Positions 18,111-27,031 of a DNA stretch of 64,000 bases are shown piece after piece. The notes under the pieces were generated by a model. The model saw only the letters and a list, made by a program, of their open reading frames with translations. It was not told the DNA's origin and ran no database searches. A program made the position numbers and the translations under genes. Every line of letters starts with the position of its first letter. Position 1 is the stretch's first letter. The stretch is from the NCBI RefSeq assembly GCF_002994655.1, contig NZ_PPDL01000013.1, forward strand, positions 1 to 64,000, read 5' to 3'. The DNA comes from Corynebacterium sp. 13CS0277. GTDB taxonomy: Bacteria > Actinomycetota > Actinomycetes > Mycobacteriales > Mycobacteriaceae.

Positions 18111-18938
18111 GAGGTGGAAGTCACTCCTTGGGCGAAAGTGAAGAATCAATCGGAAAGGGGGAAACAACCCCGCCCCACAAGGTGAGGCGAGGCCGCGCCA
18201 ACCCACACCAACTGGGTGCCTGCGTGTAATCGCCCTCATCGCGTGAGGGGCAGGCGGCGGCGGAGACATCACGGAAGTGAAGAAGACCAGGTAGACGGCG
18301 GAGAATACGTGAAGAAGAGTGCGTGGTGTCTTTAGCGCCGGGGCCGGTGGTTGGGTGGGGTGGACGTTAACCCCGGGGCGTCCACCGGGCAGCTGCCCCG
18401 AGCGCCGGCAGGCCCGGAATGTCGCGTGGGCCGTGAAGCGCTGGTTGTGGGTGGGCTGCCGGTGGTGTTCGAGGGCACCGGGGTGGCGTCCGAGGCGCAG
18501 GGTGCGTTGCCAAGGAAGACGCTCGAGCAGGTGACGGTCTGGGCGGAACGTGCGGGTGGTGACGTTGTGTGCCTGGCCGTCAACCAGAAGAGAGCTAACT
18601 AACCGCTCGGTTAGCGTGGTGACCACCATAACTCATGACTGTGGAGCGCGTCACCGCGAGTTGCGGGCCGGGTCACGTTAGCGAGGCTGTGCAGAATCTT
18701 CGCAAACATTGCAGTGTGGGGACATTCGCCCCCTCGGCCTGGAGAAAATGACATGTAGCACCACTGCTACTCATGGGAAAAGCTGCGAAGAAAAAGGTAA
18801 AAATTTTTCCTCGCCCCCTACCCCCGCAGCTACCCCCGATCTGCGTGAATGTGGCAGGGTTGCGAGCCTGCCGCAGGTGTTCCCCTCCTGTCGGAGGTGG
18901 TCCACGACGGAAATATGCTCCCGTGCGGCGCAGGGTGC
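18111..18938. promoter_or_regulatory. Upstream region of paaK, including long leader
   Basis: This 828 bp gap between paaK and paaR holds no supportable gene. On the minus strand a TATGGT -10-like hexamer near 18629 is followed by the palindrome at 18599-18614. Transcription starting there would give a leader of roughly 500 bases before paaK. The part nearer paaR is AT-richer (around 18780-18810) and may end the paaR transcript. Confidence 0.45.
18599..18614. promoter_or_regulatory. Putative PaaR operator upstream of paaK
   Basis: CTAACCG-CT-CGGTTAG is an inverted repeat with 7-bp arms and a 2-bp centre, the size typical of TetR-family operators. The same motif recurs before paaA (20019-20034, 13 of 16 bases identical) and between paaI and paaZ (28278-28293, 12 of 16). 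Confidence 0.7.
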
Positions 18939-19580
18939 TTAGGCAGACTCGGTGATCATGCCGTGGAAAAACATGTCCTCCACCATGTTTGCCATGTCCT
19001 CGGGCGACTTCGGCCCTGTGGGGGAGTACCACTCCACCAGGGAATTAATGCAGCCGAACAGCAGGCGTGCCCCCACTGCGGGGTCAATGCCCGGGTTGAG
19101 GATGCCGTCCTCTGCGCATGCCCGGAGGATGTTCTCCGTGTAGTCGGTGTATGCCCGCCGCTTGTCCATGGCGGCCTGTTCGGCGGGGGTGTTGCCCCGC
19201 AAGCGAAGAAGGAGCGTCACGTTCGTGGGCTGCTCACACAGCGCCATGGTGGTGCCTCGCGCAAGTAGGCGAAGCTTGTGCTCTGCGGAGGTGCCGTGCT
19301 CCTCGCAGTCGGCAATCACCTGGTCGAGCAGGGCCAACGCTGCATCGATCGCGGTGATGAGCAGCTCCTCCTTGGAGGACACGTGGTGGTAGAGCGCCGC
19401 CTTGGTGACGTTCATGGACGCGGCGATCGCCCCGACGGAGGTTGCCTCGTATCCGTTGCGAATGAAGAGCTCGATGGCGTGCGCGATCACATCGTCCCGG
19501 GTGTAGTCGCCGCCGACGCGGCGGCCACGAGTGGACGGAGTGCGCGTGGTGGTGCGGGAGGGGGACTGTTGCTTAGACAC
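18939..19580 (-). CDS. paaR: TetR-family regulator, probable PaaR
   Basis: Predicted 213 residues. After a basic Ser/Thr/Arg-rich leader, residues about 25-75 form the TetR helix-turn-helix (IELFIRNGYEATSVGAIAA then NVTKAALYHHVSSKEELL). The rest is the all-helical ligand-binding domain. The gene sits between paaK and paaABCDE, and three related palindromes mark the paa promoters. I infer that it represses the locus until phenylacetyl-CoA binds, as known for PaaR proteins. The start is uncertain: GTG 19580 is the first start that gives a sensible N-terminus, and no strong ribosome site precedes it. Confidence 0.8.
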   Translation of the reverse strand: MSKQQSPSRTTTRTPSTRGRRVGGDYTRDDVIAHAIELFIRNGYEATSVGAIAASMNVTKAALYHHVSSKEELLITAIDAALALLDQVIADCEEHGTSAEHKLRLLARGTTMALCEQPTNVTLLLRLRGNTPAEQAAMDKRRAYTDYTENILRACAEDGILNPGIDPAVGARLLFGCINSLVEWYSPTGPKSPEDMANMVEDMFFHGMITESA

Positions 19581-19973
19581 GGCACTGAATCTAGCACTGC
19601 CTGGTTCTCTCTCGTGTCGGTGGCGAGGTGGGGGCCGAGGTATCCTGCCTGGCTTTTTGTGTGTCGGTGGCGGCGATCCTTCACCCCCATATGTGGGCGA
19701 TGTCATGAGATGTCGTGCCACTCGCCGCTTCATCTTCTCGGGTGAGTGCCGATGTGGTGCGTCAATGACAGTGGCGGGAGTGTGTGCCTGTCGCGGTGTG
19801 GGTGTTGGGGGTGATGGCGCGTGGAGTTTGTGGGGCGGCGTTGTGTGGCTGTTCAGTGCTGTCGGACGAGGGGGTCGACTGTCGGTGGCGGGGTGCGGGG
19901 GTGGGTTGCTGTGTCGTGGTGTGGCTGGTGAGGGGGCTTTATGGGGGTGGTTCGCAGAAAAAATGTGGCGGGG

Positions 19974-20016
19974 AGCGCAAAAGCGCTTGACGGGCGTCAC
20001 ATTTTCGCGCTACGCT
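19974..20016 (+). promoter_or_regulatory. paaABCDE promoter
   Basis: TTGACG (19987-19992) and TACGCT (20011-20016) are separated by 18 bp and resemble -35 and -10 boxes. The -35 is preceded by a small palindrome AGCGC-AAAA-GCGCT (19974-19987). The putative PaaR operator starts two bases after the -10 box, where a bound repressor would cover the transcription start. Confidence 0.6.
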
Positions 20017-20018
20017 GA

Positions 20019-20034
20019 CTAAACGTTCGGTAAG
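20019..20034. promoter_or_regulatory. Putative PaaR operator upstream of paaA
   Basis: CTAAACGTTCGGTAAG matches the paaK-side palindrome at 13 of 16 positions. It lies immediately downstream of the -10 box of the paaA promoter. Confidence 0.7.
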
Positions 20035-20260
20035 TTGGTCGCGCAACATACCGGGCCTGCGTTGCCAGCCTTTCTCTTCCCCCTTCCGCGCCGCCCAGCT
20101 GCAAACCCTGCTTGGCCAAGCCCCGATTCCCTAGGCGACCCACCCTCCGTCGCCTCCCCGCCCCGACTTCGCTCCCTCTCTTCTTCCCCCCCGCACAGTT
20201 CATCCCACCCCGCCGCAGCGCGACGGGGTCGGGATTTCACCCACCCCGAAGGACACCGAT

Positions 20261-21262
20261 ATGGCTACGAACGACGACCAGATCGCCGACCTGCGGACCT
20301 CAGGCGACGACGCCGAGGCTGGCGCCCAGGCCTTTGAGCGCATCATCAGCGAGGACTCCCGCGTGGAGCCCACCGACTGGATGCCTGAGGGCTACCGCAA
20401 GACGCTCACCCGCCAGGTCTCCCAGCACGCCCACTCCGAGATCATCGGCATGCAGCCCGAAGCCAACTGGATCACCCGCGCGCCCAGCCTCAAGCGGAAA
20501 GCCATCCTCATGGCCAAGGTGCAGGACGAAGCCGGCCACGGCCTCTACCTGTACTCCGCGGCCGAAACGCTGGGCACCGACCGCGACGAACTCGTCGACC
20601 AGTTGCTCAGCGGGCGGGCGAAGTACTCCTCCATCTTCAACTACCCCGCCCGCACCTGGGCCGACATCGGTGCCATCGGCTGGCTCGTCGACGGCGCCGC
20701 CATCTGCAACCAGGTGCCCCTGTGCCGCGCCTCCTACGGGCCCTATGCCCGCAGCATGGTGCGCATCTGCAAGGAAGAATCCTTCCACCAGCGCCAAGGC
20801 TGGGAGATCCTCTACGAACTCTCCCACGGCACCCCCGCCCAGAAGCAGATGGCGCAGGAAGCCATCAACCGCTTCTACGGGCCCGCCCTGCAGATGTTCG
20901 GCCCGCCGGACGACGACTCCCCGAACTCGAAGCAGTCGATGGAGTGGAACATCAAGCGCTTCTCCAACGACGAGCTCCGCCAGCGCTTCGTCGACATGAT
21001 CGTCCCCCAGGCCGAAGCCCTCGGACTGCACTTCGAAGACCCCGATCTCAAGTGGAACGAAGAGCGCGGCCACTACGACTTCGGCGAACTCGACTGGTCC
21101 GAATTCAAAGCCGTCATCTCCGGGGCAGGGCCCTGCAACGTCCAGCGCATGCAGCGCCGCCGCCAAGCCTTCGACGACGGCGCTTGGGTGCGGGAGGCGG
21201 CCGCCGCCTATGCGGAGAAAACCGCTGCCACCGCCGCCGACTCCCACCTCATGAGCGCCTAA
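20261..21262 (+). CDS. paaA: Ring-1,2-epoxidase (phenylacetyl-CoA) catalytic subunit
   Basis: Predicted 333 residues. PaaA is the di-iron alpha subunit of the multicomponent monooxygenase that epoxidises the ring of phenylacetyl-CoA. Family marks: [36 protein letters not shown] with the first E-x-x-[17 protein letters not shown] with the second E-x-x-[21 protein letters not shown], and a C-terminal [18 protein letters not shown] precedes ATG 20261. First gene of a tightly packed operon with paaB-E and the beta-oxidation genes. Confidence 0.96.
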   Translation: MATNDDQIADLRTSGDDAEAGAQAFERIISEDSRVEPTDWMPEGYRKTLTRQVSQHAHSEIIGMQPEANWITRAPSLKRKAILMAKVQDEAGHGLYLYSAAETLGTDRDELVDQLLSGRAKYSSIFNYPARTWADIGAIGWLVDGAAICNQVPLCRASYGPYARSMVRICKEESFHQRQGWEILYELSHGTPAQKQMAQEAINRFYGPALQMFGPPDDDSPNSKQSMEWNIKRFSNDELRQRFVDMIVPQAEALGLHFEDPDLKWNEERGHYDFGELDWSEFKAVISGAGPCNVQRMQRRRQAFDDGAWVREAAAAYAEKTAATAADSHLMSA

Positions 21263-21302
21263 CAAAGCCCCCTCGTTTTCCCTCCTCACCCAAGGAACAC
21301 AC

Positions 21303-21590
21303 ATGAGCACCAACACCTGGCCCCTGTGGGAAGTTTTCGTCCGCTCCTCCCGCGGCCTGTCCCACGTCCACGCCGGCTCCCTCCACGCCCCCGACGCCGC
21401 CATGGCGCTGCGCAACGCCCGCGACCTCTACACCCGCCGCAACGAAGGCACCAGCGTGTGGGTGGTGCCCGCGGACGCCATCACCTCCTCCGACCCGGAC
21501 TCCAAGGGCGGGTTCTTCGAATCCGCCCAGGGCAAGGACTACCGGCACGCCACCTACTACGCCAAGAGCGAAGGGGTGAAGCACCTGTGA
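21303..21590 (+). CDS. paaB: Ring-1,2-epoxidase subunit PaaB
   Basis: Predicted 95 residues, the usual PaaB size. Small structural subunit of the PaaABCE epoxidase. Recognisable by WPLWEVFVRSSRGLSHVHAG, HAPDAAMALRNARDLYTRR, the GTSVWVVPADAI segment, and KDYRHATYY near the end. AAGGAACAC lies before ATG 21303. Its TGA overlaps the GTG of paaC (GTGA). Confidence 0.95.
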   Translation: MSTNTWPLWEVFVRSSRGLSHVHAGSLHAPDAAMALRNARDLYTRRNEGTSVWVVPADAITSSDPDSKGGFFESAQGKDYRHATYYAKSEGVKHL

Positions 21591-22417
21591 GCATCACCAC
21601 CACCGATACCGCCACCCGCCAATCCCGCGGCGAGGCCATTACCCCCGAAGACGTCGCCGCCTCCGGGGCAGTCGCGCCCGAGGCCGTGGCCGCCTACGCG
21701 CTCACCCTCGGCGACGACGCGCTCATGCTCGCGCAGCGACTCGGCTGGTGGGTGTCCCGCGCGCCCGAAATGGAAGAAGACATCGCGCTGGCGAACATCG
21801 CCCTCGATCTCGTCGGCCACGCCCGCTTCTTTCTCACCTACGCCGGTACCGCCTGGGGGAAGACCGAAGACGACCTGGCGTACTTCCGCGACGAGGAAGA
21901 GTTCCGCTCCACCCGGCTGGTGGAGCAGGACAATGGTGACTTCGCGCAGACCATTGCCCGCCAGTTCTACTACTCCTACTACGCCTACGGGCTGTACAGC
22001 CGCCTGCAGCACAGCAGCGACGCCACCCTGGCGGCCATCGCCGCGAAGGCCGTCAAGGAACTCGAATACCACGTCGACCACTGCTCCCAGTGGCTGCTGC
22101 GCCTCGGGCACGGCACGGAAGAGTCCCGCCGCCGCATGAACGACGGGCTGTACTACCTGTGGCCCTACCTCGACGAACTCTTCGAAGACCTGGACGTGCA
22201 CACTGCCCTCCCCGAGGGGGTGGGAGTGCTTCCCAGCAGCCTCAAGGAGGAGTACCTCGCGCGCATCACCCACATGATCCGCGAGGCCGGCCTCGAGCTG
22301 CCGGAGGTGCCCCAGGCCCGCAGCGGCCACCGCACCGGCTGCTACTCGGAGCAGCGCGGCTACATCCTCGCCGAAATGCAGGTGCTGGCCCGCAAGCACC
22401 CCGGCGCCACCTGGTAG
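21587..22417 (+). CDS. paaC: Ring-1,2-epoxidase subunit PaaC
   Basis: Predicted 276 residues. PaaC is the ferritin-like partner of PaaA that stabilises the catalytic subunit and lacks full iron ligation. Segments seen: LTLGDDALMLAQRLGWWVSR, EDIALANIALDLVGHARFFL, DFAQTIARQFYYSYYAYGLY, KAVKELEYHVDHCSQWLLRL and TGCYSEQRGYILAEMQ. The start is GTG 21587 inside the end of paaB. The protein carries about 35 extra N-terminal residues before the first conserved helix. Confidence 0.94.
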   Translation: MSITTTDTATRQSRGEAITPEDVAASGAVAPEAVAAYALTLGDDALMLAQRLGWWVSRAPEMEEDIALANIALDLVGHARFFLTYAGTAWGKTEDDLAYFRDEEEFRSTRLVEQDNGDFAQTIARQFYYSYYAYGLYSRLQHSSDATLAAIAAKAVKELEYHVDHCSQWLLRLGHGTEESRRRMNDGLYYLWPYLDELFEDLDVHTALPEGVGVLPSSLKEEYLARITHMIREAGLELPEVPQARSGHRTGCYSEQRGYILAEMQVLARKHPGATW

Positions 22418-22436
22418 CACCCACGGGAGGTACCCC

Positions 22437-23027
22437 ATGACAACCACCCCACCCGGCTTCCAGCCCATCCCCCTCGACAGCACCTGGCCGGCCCGGCCCC
22501 CGGTGAACACCACCCACCCGCTGCGGCCCACCGACCCGCAGCTGGCCGACCTGTGGGACACCGCGGCGCGGGTCGCCGACCCCGAAATCCCCGTGATCTC
22601 CATCGCCGACCTCGGCATCCTCCGCGCGGTGCGTTTCGACTACACCACCCCCGTCATCACGATCACGCCCACCTACTCCGGCTGCCCCGCCATGGGCACC
22701 ATCGCCGGCGAAATCGTCGACGAATGCTTGGAGTCCGGCTACATCGGCGCCCGCGTCGAGGTCAGCCTCACGCCCGCCTGGACGACCGACTGGATGACCG
22801 AGGTGGGGCGGGAGCAGCTCGCCGCCTACGGCATCGCCCCACCCCAGCCCACCGCGGCACCCACAGGGCCCATCCCGATCGCGATCGGCACCCGCCCGGA
22901 GGTCGCCTGCCCGCGCTGCGGGTCGACGGACACCACCACCCTTGCCCGCTTCGGCTCCACCAGCTGCAAAGCGCTCTACCAGTGCCGCAGCTGCCACGAG
23001 CCCTTCGACTACTTTAAGGCCCACTAA
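22437..23027 (+). CDS. paaD: Phenylacetate pathway Fe-S maturation protein PaaD
   Basis: Predicted 196 residues. PaaD-type proteins have an N-terminal MIP18/DUF59-like domain (VADPEIPVISIADLGILR, then TPTYSGCPAMGTI) that helps assemble the Fe-S or di-iron centres of the epoxidase. The C-terminal zinc ribbon has paired cysteines in CPRCGS and CRSCHEPFDYFK. GGGAGGT precedes ATG 22437. Its TAA shares a base with the ATG of paaE. Confidence 0.93.
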   Translation: MTTTPPGFQPIPLDSTWPARPPVNTTHPLRPTDPQLADLWDTAARVADPEIPVISIADLGILRAVRFDYTTPVITITPTYSGCPAMGTIAGEIVDECLESGYIGARVEVSLTPAWTTDWMTEVGREQLAAYGIAPPQPTAAPTGPIPIAIGTRPEVACPRCGSTDTTTLARFGSTSCKALYQCRSCHEPFDYFKAH

Positions 23028-24169
23028 TGACCACGACAGGCACCCAGCGCAAAGTCCATTTTGAGCCGCTCACCGTCAGTCGCCTGCGCCGGCTCACGCC
23101 CGACTCCGTGGAAGTCACCTTCCACGTGCCGGAAGACCTCCACGAGCAGTACAACTACATCCCCGGCCAGTACGTCGCCCTGCGCGCCACCATCGACGGC
23201 CAGGAGGTGCGCCGCTCCTACAGCCTGTGCGACCGGCCCGGGCCGGGCATCCTGCGCGTCGCGGTGAAGAAAACCCCCGGCGGGGTGTTCTCCACGTGGG
23301 TGAACGACACCCTCGAAGAGGGCATGACCATCGACGTGATGAACCCGCAGGGGGCGTTTACCTCCAAGGTGCACGTCACCGGCATGAACGACCCCGAGAA
23401 AGTCGCCCAGGACGCGGGCGCCGGTGCCACCCTCGTGGCGTTCGCCGCGGGCAGCGGCATTACCCCGATGATGGCGATCGCCCGGGCGGTGCTCGCCCAC
23501 GACGACGACAGCACCTTCGAACTCGTCTACGCCAACAAGGGCGCCGGCGACGTCATGTTCGCCGAAGAGATCGGCGACCTCAAAGACGCCTACCCCACCC
23601 GCTTTGCCGTGCACCACGTGCTCTCCCGGGAATCCCGCGTCAACCCCCTGTTCTCCGGGCGGATCGATGAGGAGAAACTCACCCTTCTCCTCGACCGGGT
23701 TATCGGCAGCCCCGCAGACGTCGACGAATGGTTGCTGTGCGGGCCTTTCCAGCTGGTGCAGCTGTGCCGCGACATCCTCGCCGAGCGGGGCGTCGCACCC
23801 GAGGCCATCCGCTACGAGCTGTTCAGCACCGGCACGGAGAACTCCCAGCCGCAAGCCCGCGACGTGGAGATCGTCGACGGCGAGGACACCATCACCATCG
23901 CCTACACCCTCGACGGGCTGTCCGGCAGCATCGAATCCCCCGTGAGCGCCCACGAAACCATCCTTAATGCGGCGCTGCGCAGCCGACCCGATGTGCCCTT
24001 CGCCTGCGCGGGCGGGGTGTGCGGCACCTGCCGCGCCAAAGTCATCGAGGGCGAGTACGAGATGGACGAAAACTACGCCCTCGAACCCGAGGAAGTCGCC
24101 CAAGGTTACGTGCTCACCTGCCAAACCCGCGCCACCGGCGACAGCATCGTCGTCGACTACGACGCCTAA
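23027..24169 (+). CDS. paaE: Ring-1,2-epoxidase reductase component
   Basis: Predicted 380 residues. PaaE passes electrons from NADPH to the PaaA di-iron centre. It has the ferredoxin-NADP reductase modules in order: a FAD domain with RRSYSLCDRPG (around residue 65), an NAD(P) domain with AFAAGSGITPMMAIARAVL, WLLCGPFQLVQ, and a C-terminal plant-type [2Fe-2S] domain with the four cysteines in FACAGGVCGTCRAKV and VLTCQT. The TAATG overlap with paaD indicates translational coupling. Confidence 0.95.
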   Translation: MTTTGTQRKVHFEPLTVSRLRRLTPDSVEVTFHVPEDLHEQYNYIPGQYVALRATIDGQEVRRSYSLCDRPGPGILRVAVKKTPGGVFSTWVNDTLEEGMTIDVMNPQGAFTSKVHVTGMNDPEKVAQDAGAGATLVAFAAGSGITPMMAIARAVLAHDDDSTFELVYANKGAGDVMFAEEIGDLKDAYPTRFAVHHVLSRESRVNPLFSGRIDEEKLTLLLDRVIGSPADVDEWLLCGPFQLVQLCRDILAERGVAPEAIRYELFSTGTENSQPQARDVEIVDGEDTITIAYTLDGLSGSIESPVSAHETILNAALRSRPDVPFACAGGVCGTCRAKVIEGEYEMDENYALEPEEVAQGYVLTCQTRATGDSIVVDYDA

Positions 24170-24201
24170 AACCCCTTCTTTCTCTTCTGAGGAGTCTCCC
24201 C

Positions 24202-24990
24202 GTGAGCATGATCGACTTCACTACCACTGACGGCGTCGCCGAGGTGGTGCTCAACAACCCGCAGGCGATGAACGCACTCGACCCGCAGGCGCTCGCCGAC
24301 CTCGATGCCGCCTATGCGGAGGCCACCCGGCTCGCAGCCGAGGGCACCGTCCGGGCGCTCATCCTGCGCGGCGAAGGCCGCGGCTTCTGCGCCGGCCGCA
24401 ACATCGCTGGCCTCAACCCCGCGGACGACGACGCCACCTACTACCTCGACCAGGTGGTCACCCCGGTGCTGAAGAACATGACCCAGGTGCCGGTGCCCAC
24501 CTTCGCCGCCGTGCAGGGTGCTTGCCTGGGGGTCGGCTTGGGCCTGGCGATCGCCACCGACATCGTCTACGTCGCCGACACCGCGAAAATCGGCTCCCCC
24601 TTCGCCAACTTAGGCGCCACCCTCGACTCGGGCGGGCACTTCCTGTTTGCAGAGCGCCTCGGCGCGCACCGCGCCATGGACCTCATCGTCACCGGCGAGC
24701 TCATGAGCGGCGCGGATGCCGTGCGCGCGGGGTTGTTCTCCCGGAGCGTGCCCGCCGACGAGCTGCTGGAGTTCACCCGCGCCAAGGCCCAGGCCGCCGC
24801 CCGCGGCGCGACACTGGCGTTTCGGGCGAGCCGGGAACAGATCCGGCTCATCCGGGAGCAAGGGCTCGGCCTGTGGGAATCCATCGCCCGGGAGAACATC
24901 GCCCAGGGCGAGCTGTGCGCCAGCGCCGACTACCACGAAGGTTTCGCCGCCTTCAACGCCAAACGGCCGCCCGTTTTCCACGGCCGCTAA
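24202..24990 (+). CDS. paaG: 1,2-epoxyphenylacetyl-CoA isomerase (crotonase family)
   Basis: Predicted 262 residues. PaaG converts the ring epoxide to the seven-membered oxepin-CoA and also acts as an enoyl-CoA isomerase. The crotonase fold is clear: LILRGEGRGFCAGRNIAG, GACLGVGLGLAIATDIV as the second oxyanion loop, and LGATLDSGGHFLF, whose Asp occupies the PaaG catalytic position. The C-terminal DYHEGFAAFNAKRPPVFHG is typical. GTG 24202 is seven bases after GAGGAG; ATG 24208 is the alternative. The assignment over PaaF rests on that Asp and the absence of the paired Glu residues. Confidence 0.85.
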   Translation: MSMIDFTTTDGVAEVVLNNPQAMNALDPQALADLDAAYAEATRLAAEGTVRALILRGEGRGFCAGRNIAGLNPADDDATYYLDQVVTPVLKNMTQVPVPTFAAVQGACLGVGLGLAIATDIVYVADTAKIGSPFANLGATLDSGGHFLFAERLGAHRAMDLIVTGELMSGADAVRAGLFSRSVPADELLEFTRAKAQAAARGATLAFRASREQIRLIREQGLGLWESIARENIAQGELCASADYHEGFAAFNAKRPPVFHGR

Positions 24991-25043
24991 TTTTTCTTCT
25001 TTTTCATCGACCCCGCGCCGCGCGCGAGGAAGGAACACGCGTG

Positions 25044-26264
25044 ATGAGTACCCCAGCGTATCTGGTCAGTGCCCGCCGCACCCCCGTCGGCCGCTACGGC
25101 GGCGCCCTGTCCACCGTCCGCCCCGACGACCTCGCAGCGATTGCTGTGCGCGCCGCCGTCGAGGACGCCGGCATCCCCCCGGAGGCCGTCGATGAAGTCA
25201 TCCTCGGCAACGCCAACGGGGCGGGGGAGGAAAACCGCAACGTGGCCCGCATGGCGTGGCTGCTCGCAGGATTCCCCGACACCGTCCCCGGTATGACCGT
25301 CAACCGCCTGTGCGCCTCCGGGATGTCGGCGATCGCGCTCGCCGAGGCGATGGTGTCTTCCGGGCAGGCCGACATCGTCGTCGCCGGCGGGGTGGAATCC
25401 ATGAGCCGCGCCCCCTGGGTCATGGCGAAGCCCGAGACCCCGTTCGCGAAGCCGGGGGAGGTCTTCGACACCTCCATCGGGTGGCGCTTCGTCAACCCCA
25501 CCTTCGCGCACAAGGACAAAATGACCTACTCCATGCCGGAGACCGCGGAAGAAGTGGCCCGCGTCTGCGGCATTAGCCGCGAGGCCGCCGACCGCTTCGC
25601 GGTCGCCTCCCAGCGCAAAGCTATCGAGGCGATTGCGGCCGGGCATTTCGCCCAAGAAATCGTGCCGGTGGTGGTCCGCGACCGCAAGGGGCGGGAGACG
25701 ATCGTCGACACGGACGAGGGGCCGCGCGCCGGCACCACCGAGGAGGTCCTGGCCCGCCTGCGGCCCGTCGTCGCCGGCGGGGAGGTCGTCACCGCCGGCA
25801 ATGCGAGCTCCCTCAACGACGGCGCGTCCGCCGTGGTCGTGGCCTCCGAGGCCGCGATCGAGAAATACGGGCTCACCCCCCGCGCCCGGATTGTTGCCGC
25901 CGCCGCCGCGGGCCTCGCCCCGGAGGTCATGGGGTTGGGCCCCGTCCCCGCGACGAAGAAAGCCCTGGAGCGCGCCGGCTGGGACACCGACTCCCTCGAC
26001 GCCGTCGAACTCAACGAGGCGTTTGCCACCCAGTCGCTGGCCTGCATTGAGCAGCTGGGGCTCGATCCCGACATCGTCAACACCTGGGGTGGGGCGATCG
26101 CCCTCGGGCACCCGCTGGGCTCCAGCGGCTGCCGCATCACCGTCACACTCCTCCACCGGCTGGAAGCCACAGGTGCCACCCGGGGCCTGGCCACCATGTG
26201 CGTCGGTGTCGGCCAGGGCACCGCCCTGCTCCTCGAGCGCGTCGACAAGGAGGAGCAGTCGTGA
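25044..26264 (+). CDS. paaJ: Thiolase of the phenylacetate pathway (3-oxoadipyl-CoA type)
   Basis: Predicted 406 residues. It cleaves 3-oxo-5,6-dehydrosuberyl-CoA and 3-oxoadipyl-CoA with CoA. The active-site cysteine lies in TVNRLCASGMSAIALA. The second signature is NEAFATQSLACIEQLG, and the C-terminal catalytic His and Cys are in GGAIALGHPLGSSGCRI and MCVGVGQGTALLLE. ATG 25044 (or GTG 25041) follows GGAAGGA. Its TGA overlaps the GTG of the next gene. Sequence reading alone cannot separate it from PcaF-type thiolases; context decides. Confidence 0.88.
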   Translation: MSTPAYLVSARRTPVGRYGGALSTVRPDDLAAIAVRAAVEDAGIPPEAVDEVILGNANGAGEENRNVARMAWLLAGFPDTVPGMTVNRLCASGMSAIALAEAMVSSGQADIVVAGGVESMSRAPWVMAKPETPFAKPGEVFDTSIGWRFVNPTFAHKDKMTYSMPETAEEVARVCGISREAADRFAVASQRKAIEAIAAGHFAQEIVPVVVRDRKGRETIVDTDEGPRAGTTEEVLARLRPVVAGGEVVTAGNASSLNDGASAVVVASEAAIEKYGLTPRARIVAAAAAGLAPEVMGLGPVPATKKALERAGWDTDSLDAVELNEAFATQSLACIEQLGLDPDIVNTWGGAIALGHPLGSSGCRITVTLLHRLEATGATRGLATMCVGVGQGTALLLERVDKEEQS

Positions 26265-27031
26265 CTGATGCTGTGCGCACCCAAGAATTCCGCGCCATCG
26301 CCGTCGCCCACCACGCCGACCGCGTCGTCGTGACACTCAACCGCCCGGAGGTCCGCAACGCCATCGACCAGGTCATGGTCGATGAGCTCCACGCCGTGGC
26401 CGCCGAGCTGGAACGCACCCCGAAAATCCTCATCCTCATCGGCAGCGACGGCATCTTCGCCTCCGGGGCGGACATCGGGCAGCTGCGCGAGCGCCGCCGG
26501 GAGGACGCCCTGCGGGGCGTGAACTCCACCCTGTTCGCCCGCCTCCAGGCGCTGCCCATGCCCGTCATCGTCGCCGTCGACGGCTACGCCCTCGGCGGCG
26601 GCAGCGAACTCGCCCTCGCCGGCGACTTCCGCATCGGCACACCCCGCATCATCGTCGGCCAGCCCGAAACCGGCCTCGGCATCATCGCCGCCGCCGGCGC
26701 CCTGTGGCGGCTCAAAGACATCGTGGGCGAACCGCTGGCCAAAGACATCTGCCTCGCCGGCCGGCGGCTGGACGCGGAGGAAGCACTCGCCGCGGGCTAC
26801 GTCACCGAACTCCACCCCCCGGAGGAGCTTTTGCCGGCCGCCCACCGGCTCGCCGACCGCATCGCCCGTCAGGACCCGCTCGCGGTGCGGCTGACGAAGC
26901 AGGTGTTCCACGCCCCCCGCGAGGCGCACCCCATGATCGACAACATCGCTCAGGCGATCTGTTTCGAATCCCCCGCCAAGTTCGACCGCATGGAGGCCTT
27001 CCTCCAGCGCACGAAGGAGAAGAACCAGTGA
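26261..27031 (+). CDS. paaF: 2,3-dehydroadipyl-CoA hydratase (crotonase family)
   Basis: Predicted 256 residues. It hydrates the enoyl-CoA intermediate after ring opening. Crotonase features: VVTLNRPEVRNAID, IFASGADIGQLRERR, the VDGYALGGGSELALAGDF segment with the first catalytic Glu, and GQPETGLGIIAAAGALWRL with the second. Both acids are present, unlike in the neighbouring PaaG. GTG 26261 overlaps the thiolase stop, and its own TGA overlaps the next GTG. Confidence 0.86.
   Translation: MTDAVRTQEFRAIAVAHHADRVVVTLNRPEVRNAIDQVMVDELHAVAAELERTPKILILIGSDGIFASGADIGQLRERRREDALRGVNSTLFARLQALPMPVIVAVDGYALGGGSELALAGDFRIGTPRIIVGQPETGLGIIAAAGALWRLKDIVGEPLAKDICLAGRRLDAEEALAAGYVTELHPPEELLPAAHRLADRIARQDPLAVRLTKQVFHAPREAHPMIDNIAQAICFESPAKFDRMEAFLQRTKEKNQ

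Larger units (their letters stand above)
19581..20260. promoter_or_regulatory. paaR-paaA divergent intergenic region
   Basis: This 680 bp region has no supportable gene. The plus strand is strongly G/T-rich from about 19610 to 19960 with many GTG triplets, which generates long spurious reading frames. The last 280 bp hold the paaA promoter and operator, then a C-rich leader ending in GAAGGACACCGAT before the paaA start. Confidence 0.5.

Noticed and set aside
18111-18629. N-terminal extension of paaK by about 170 residues
   Set aside because: The frame is open by chance in GC-rich DNA. The extra sequence is Pro/Arg/His-rich, not PaaK-like, and would cover the operator. ATG 18110 gives the normal PaaK length.
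19531-20022. A 163-codon open frame between paaR and paaA
   Set aside because: The frame runs through the G/T-rich tract, is full of Gly/Cys/Arg without any recognisable pattern, overlaps the paaA promoter and operator, and has no good ribosome site.
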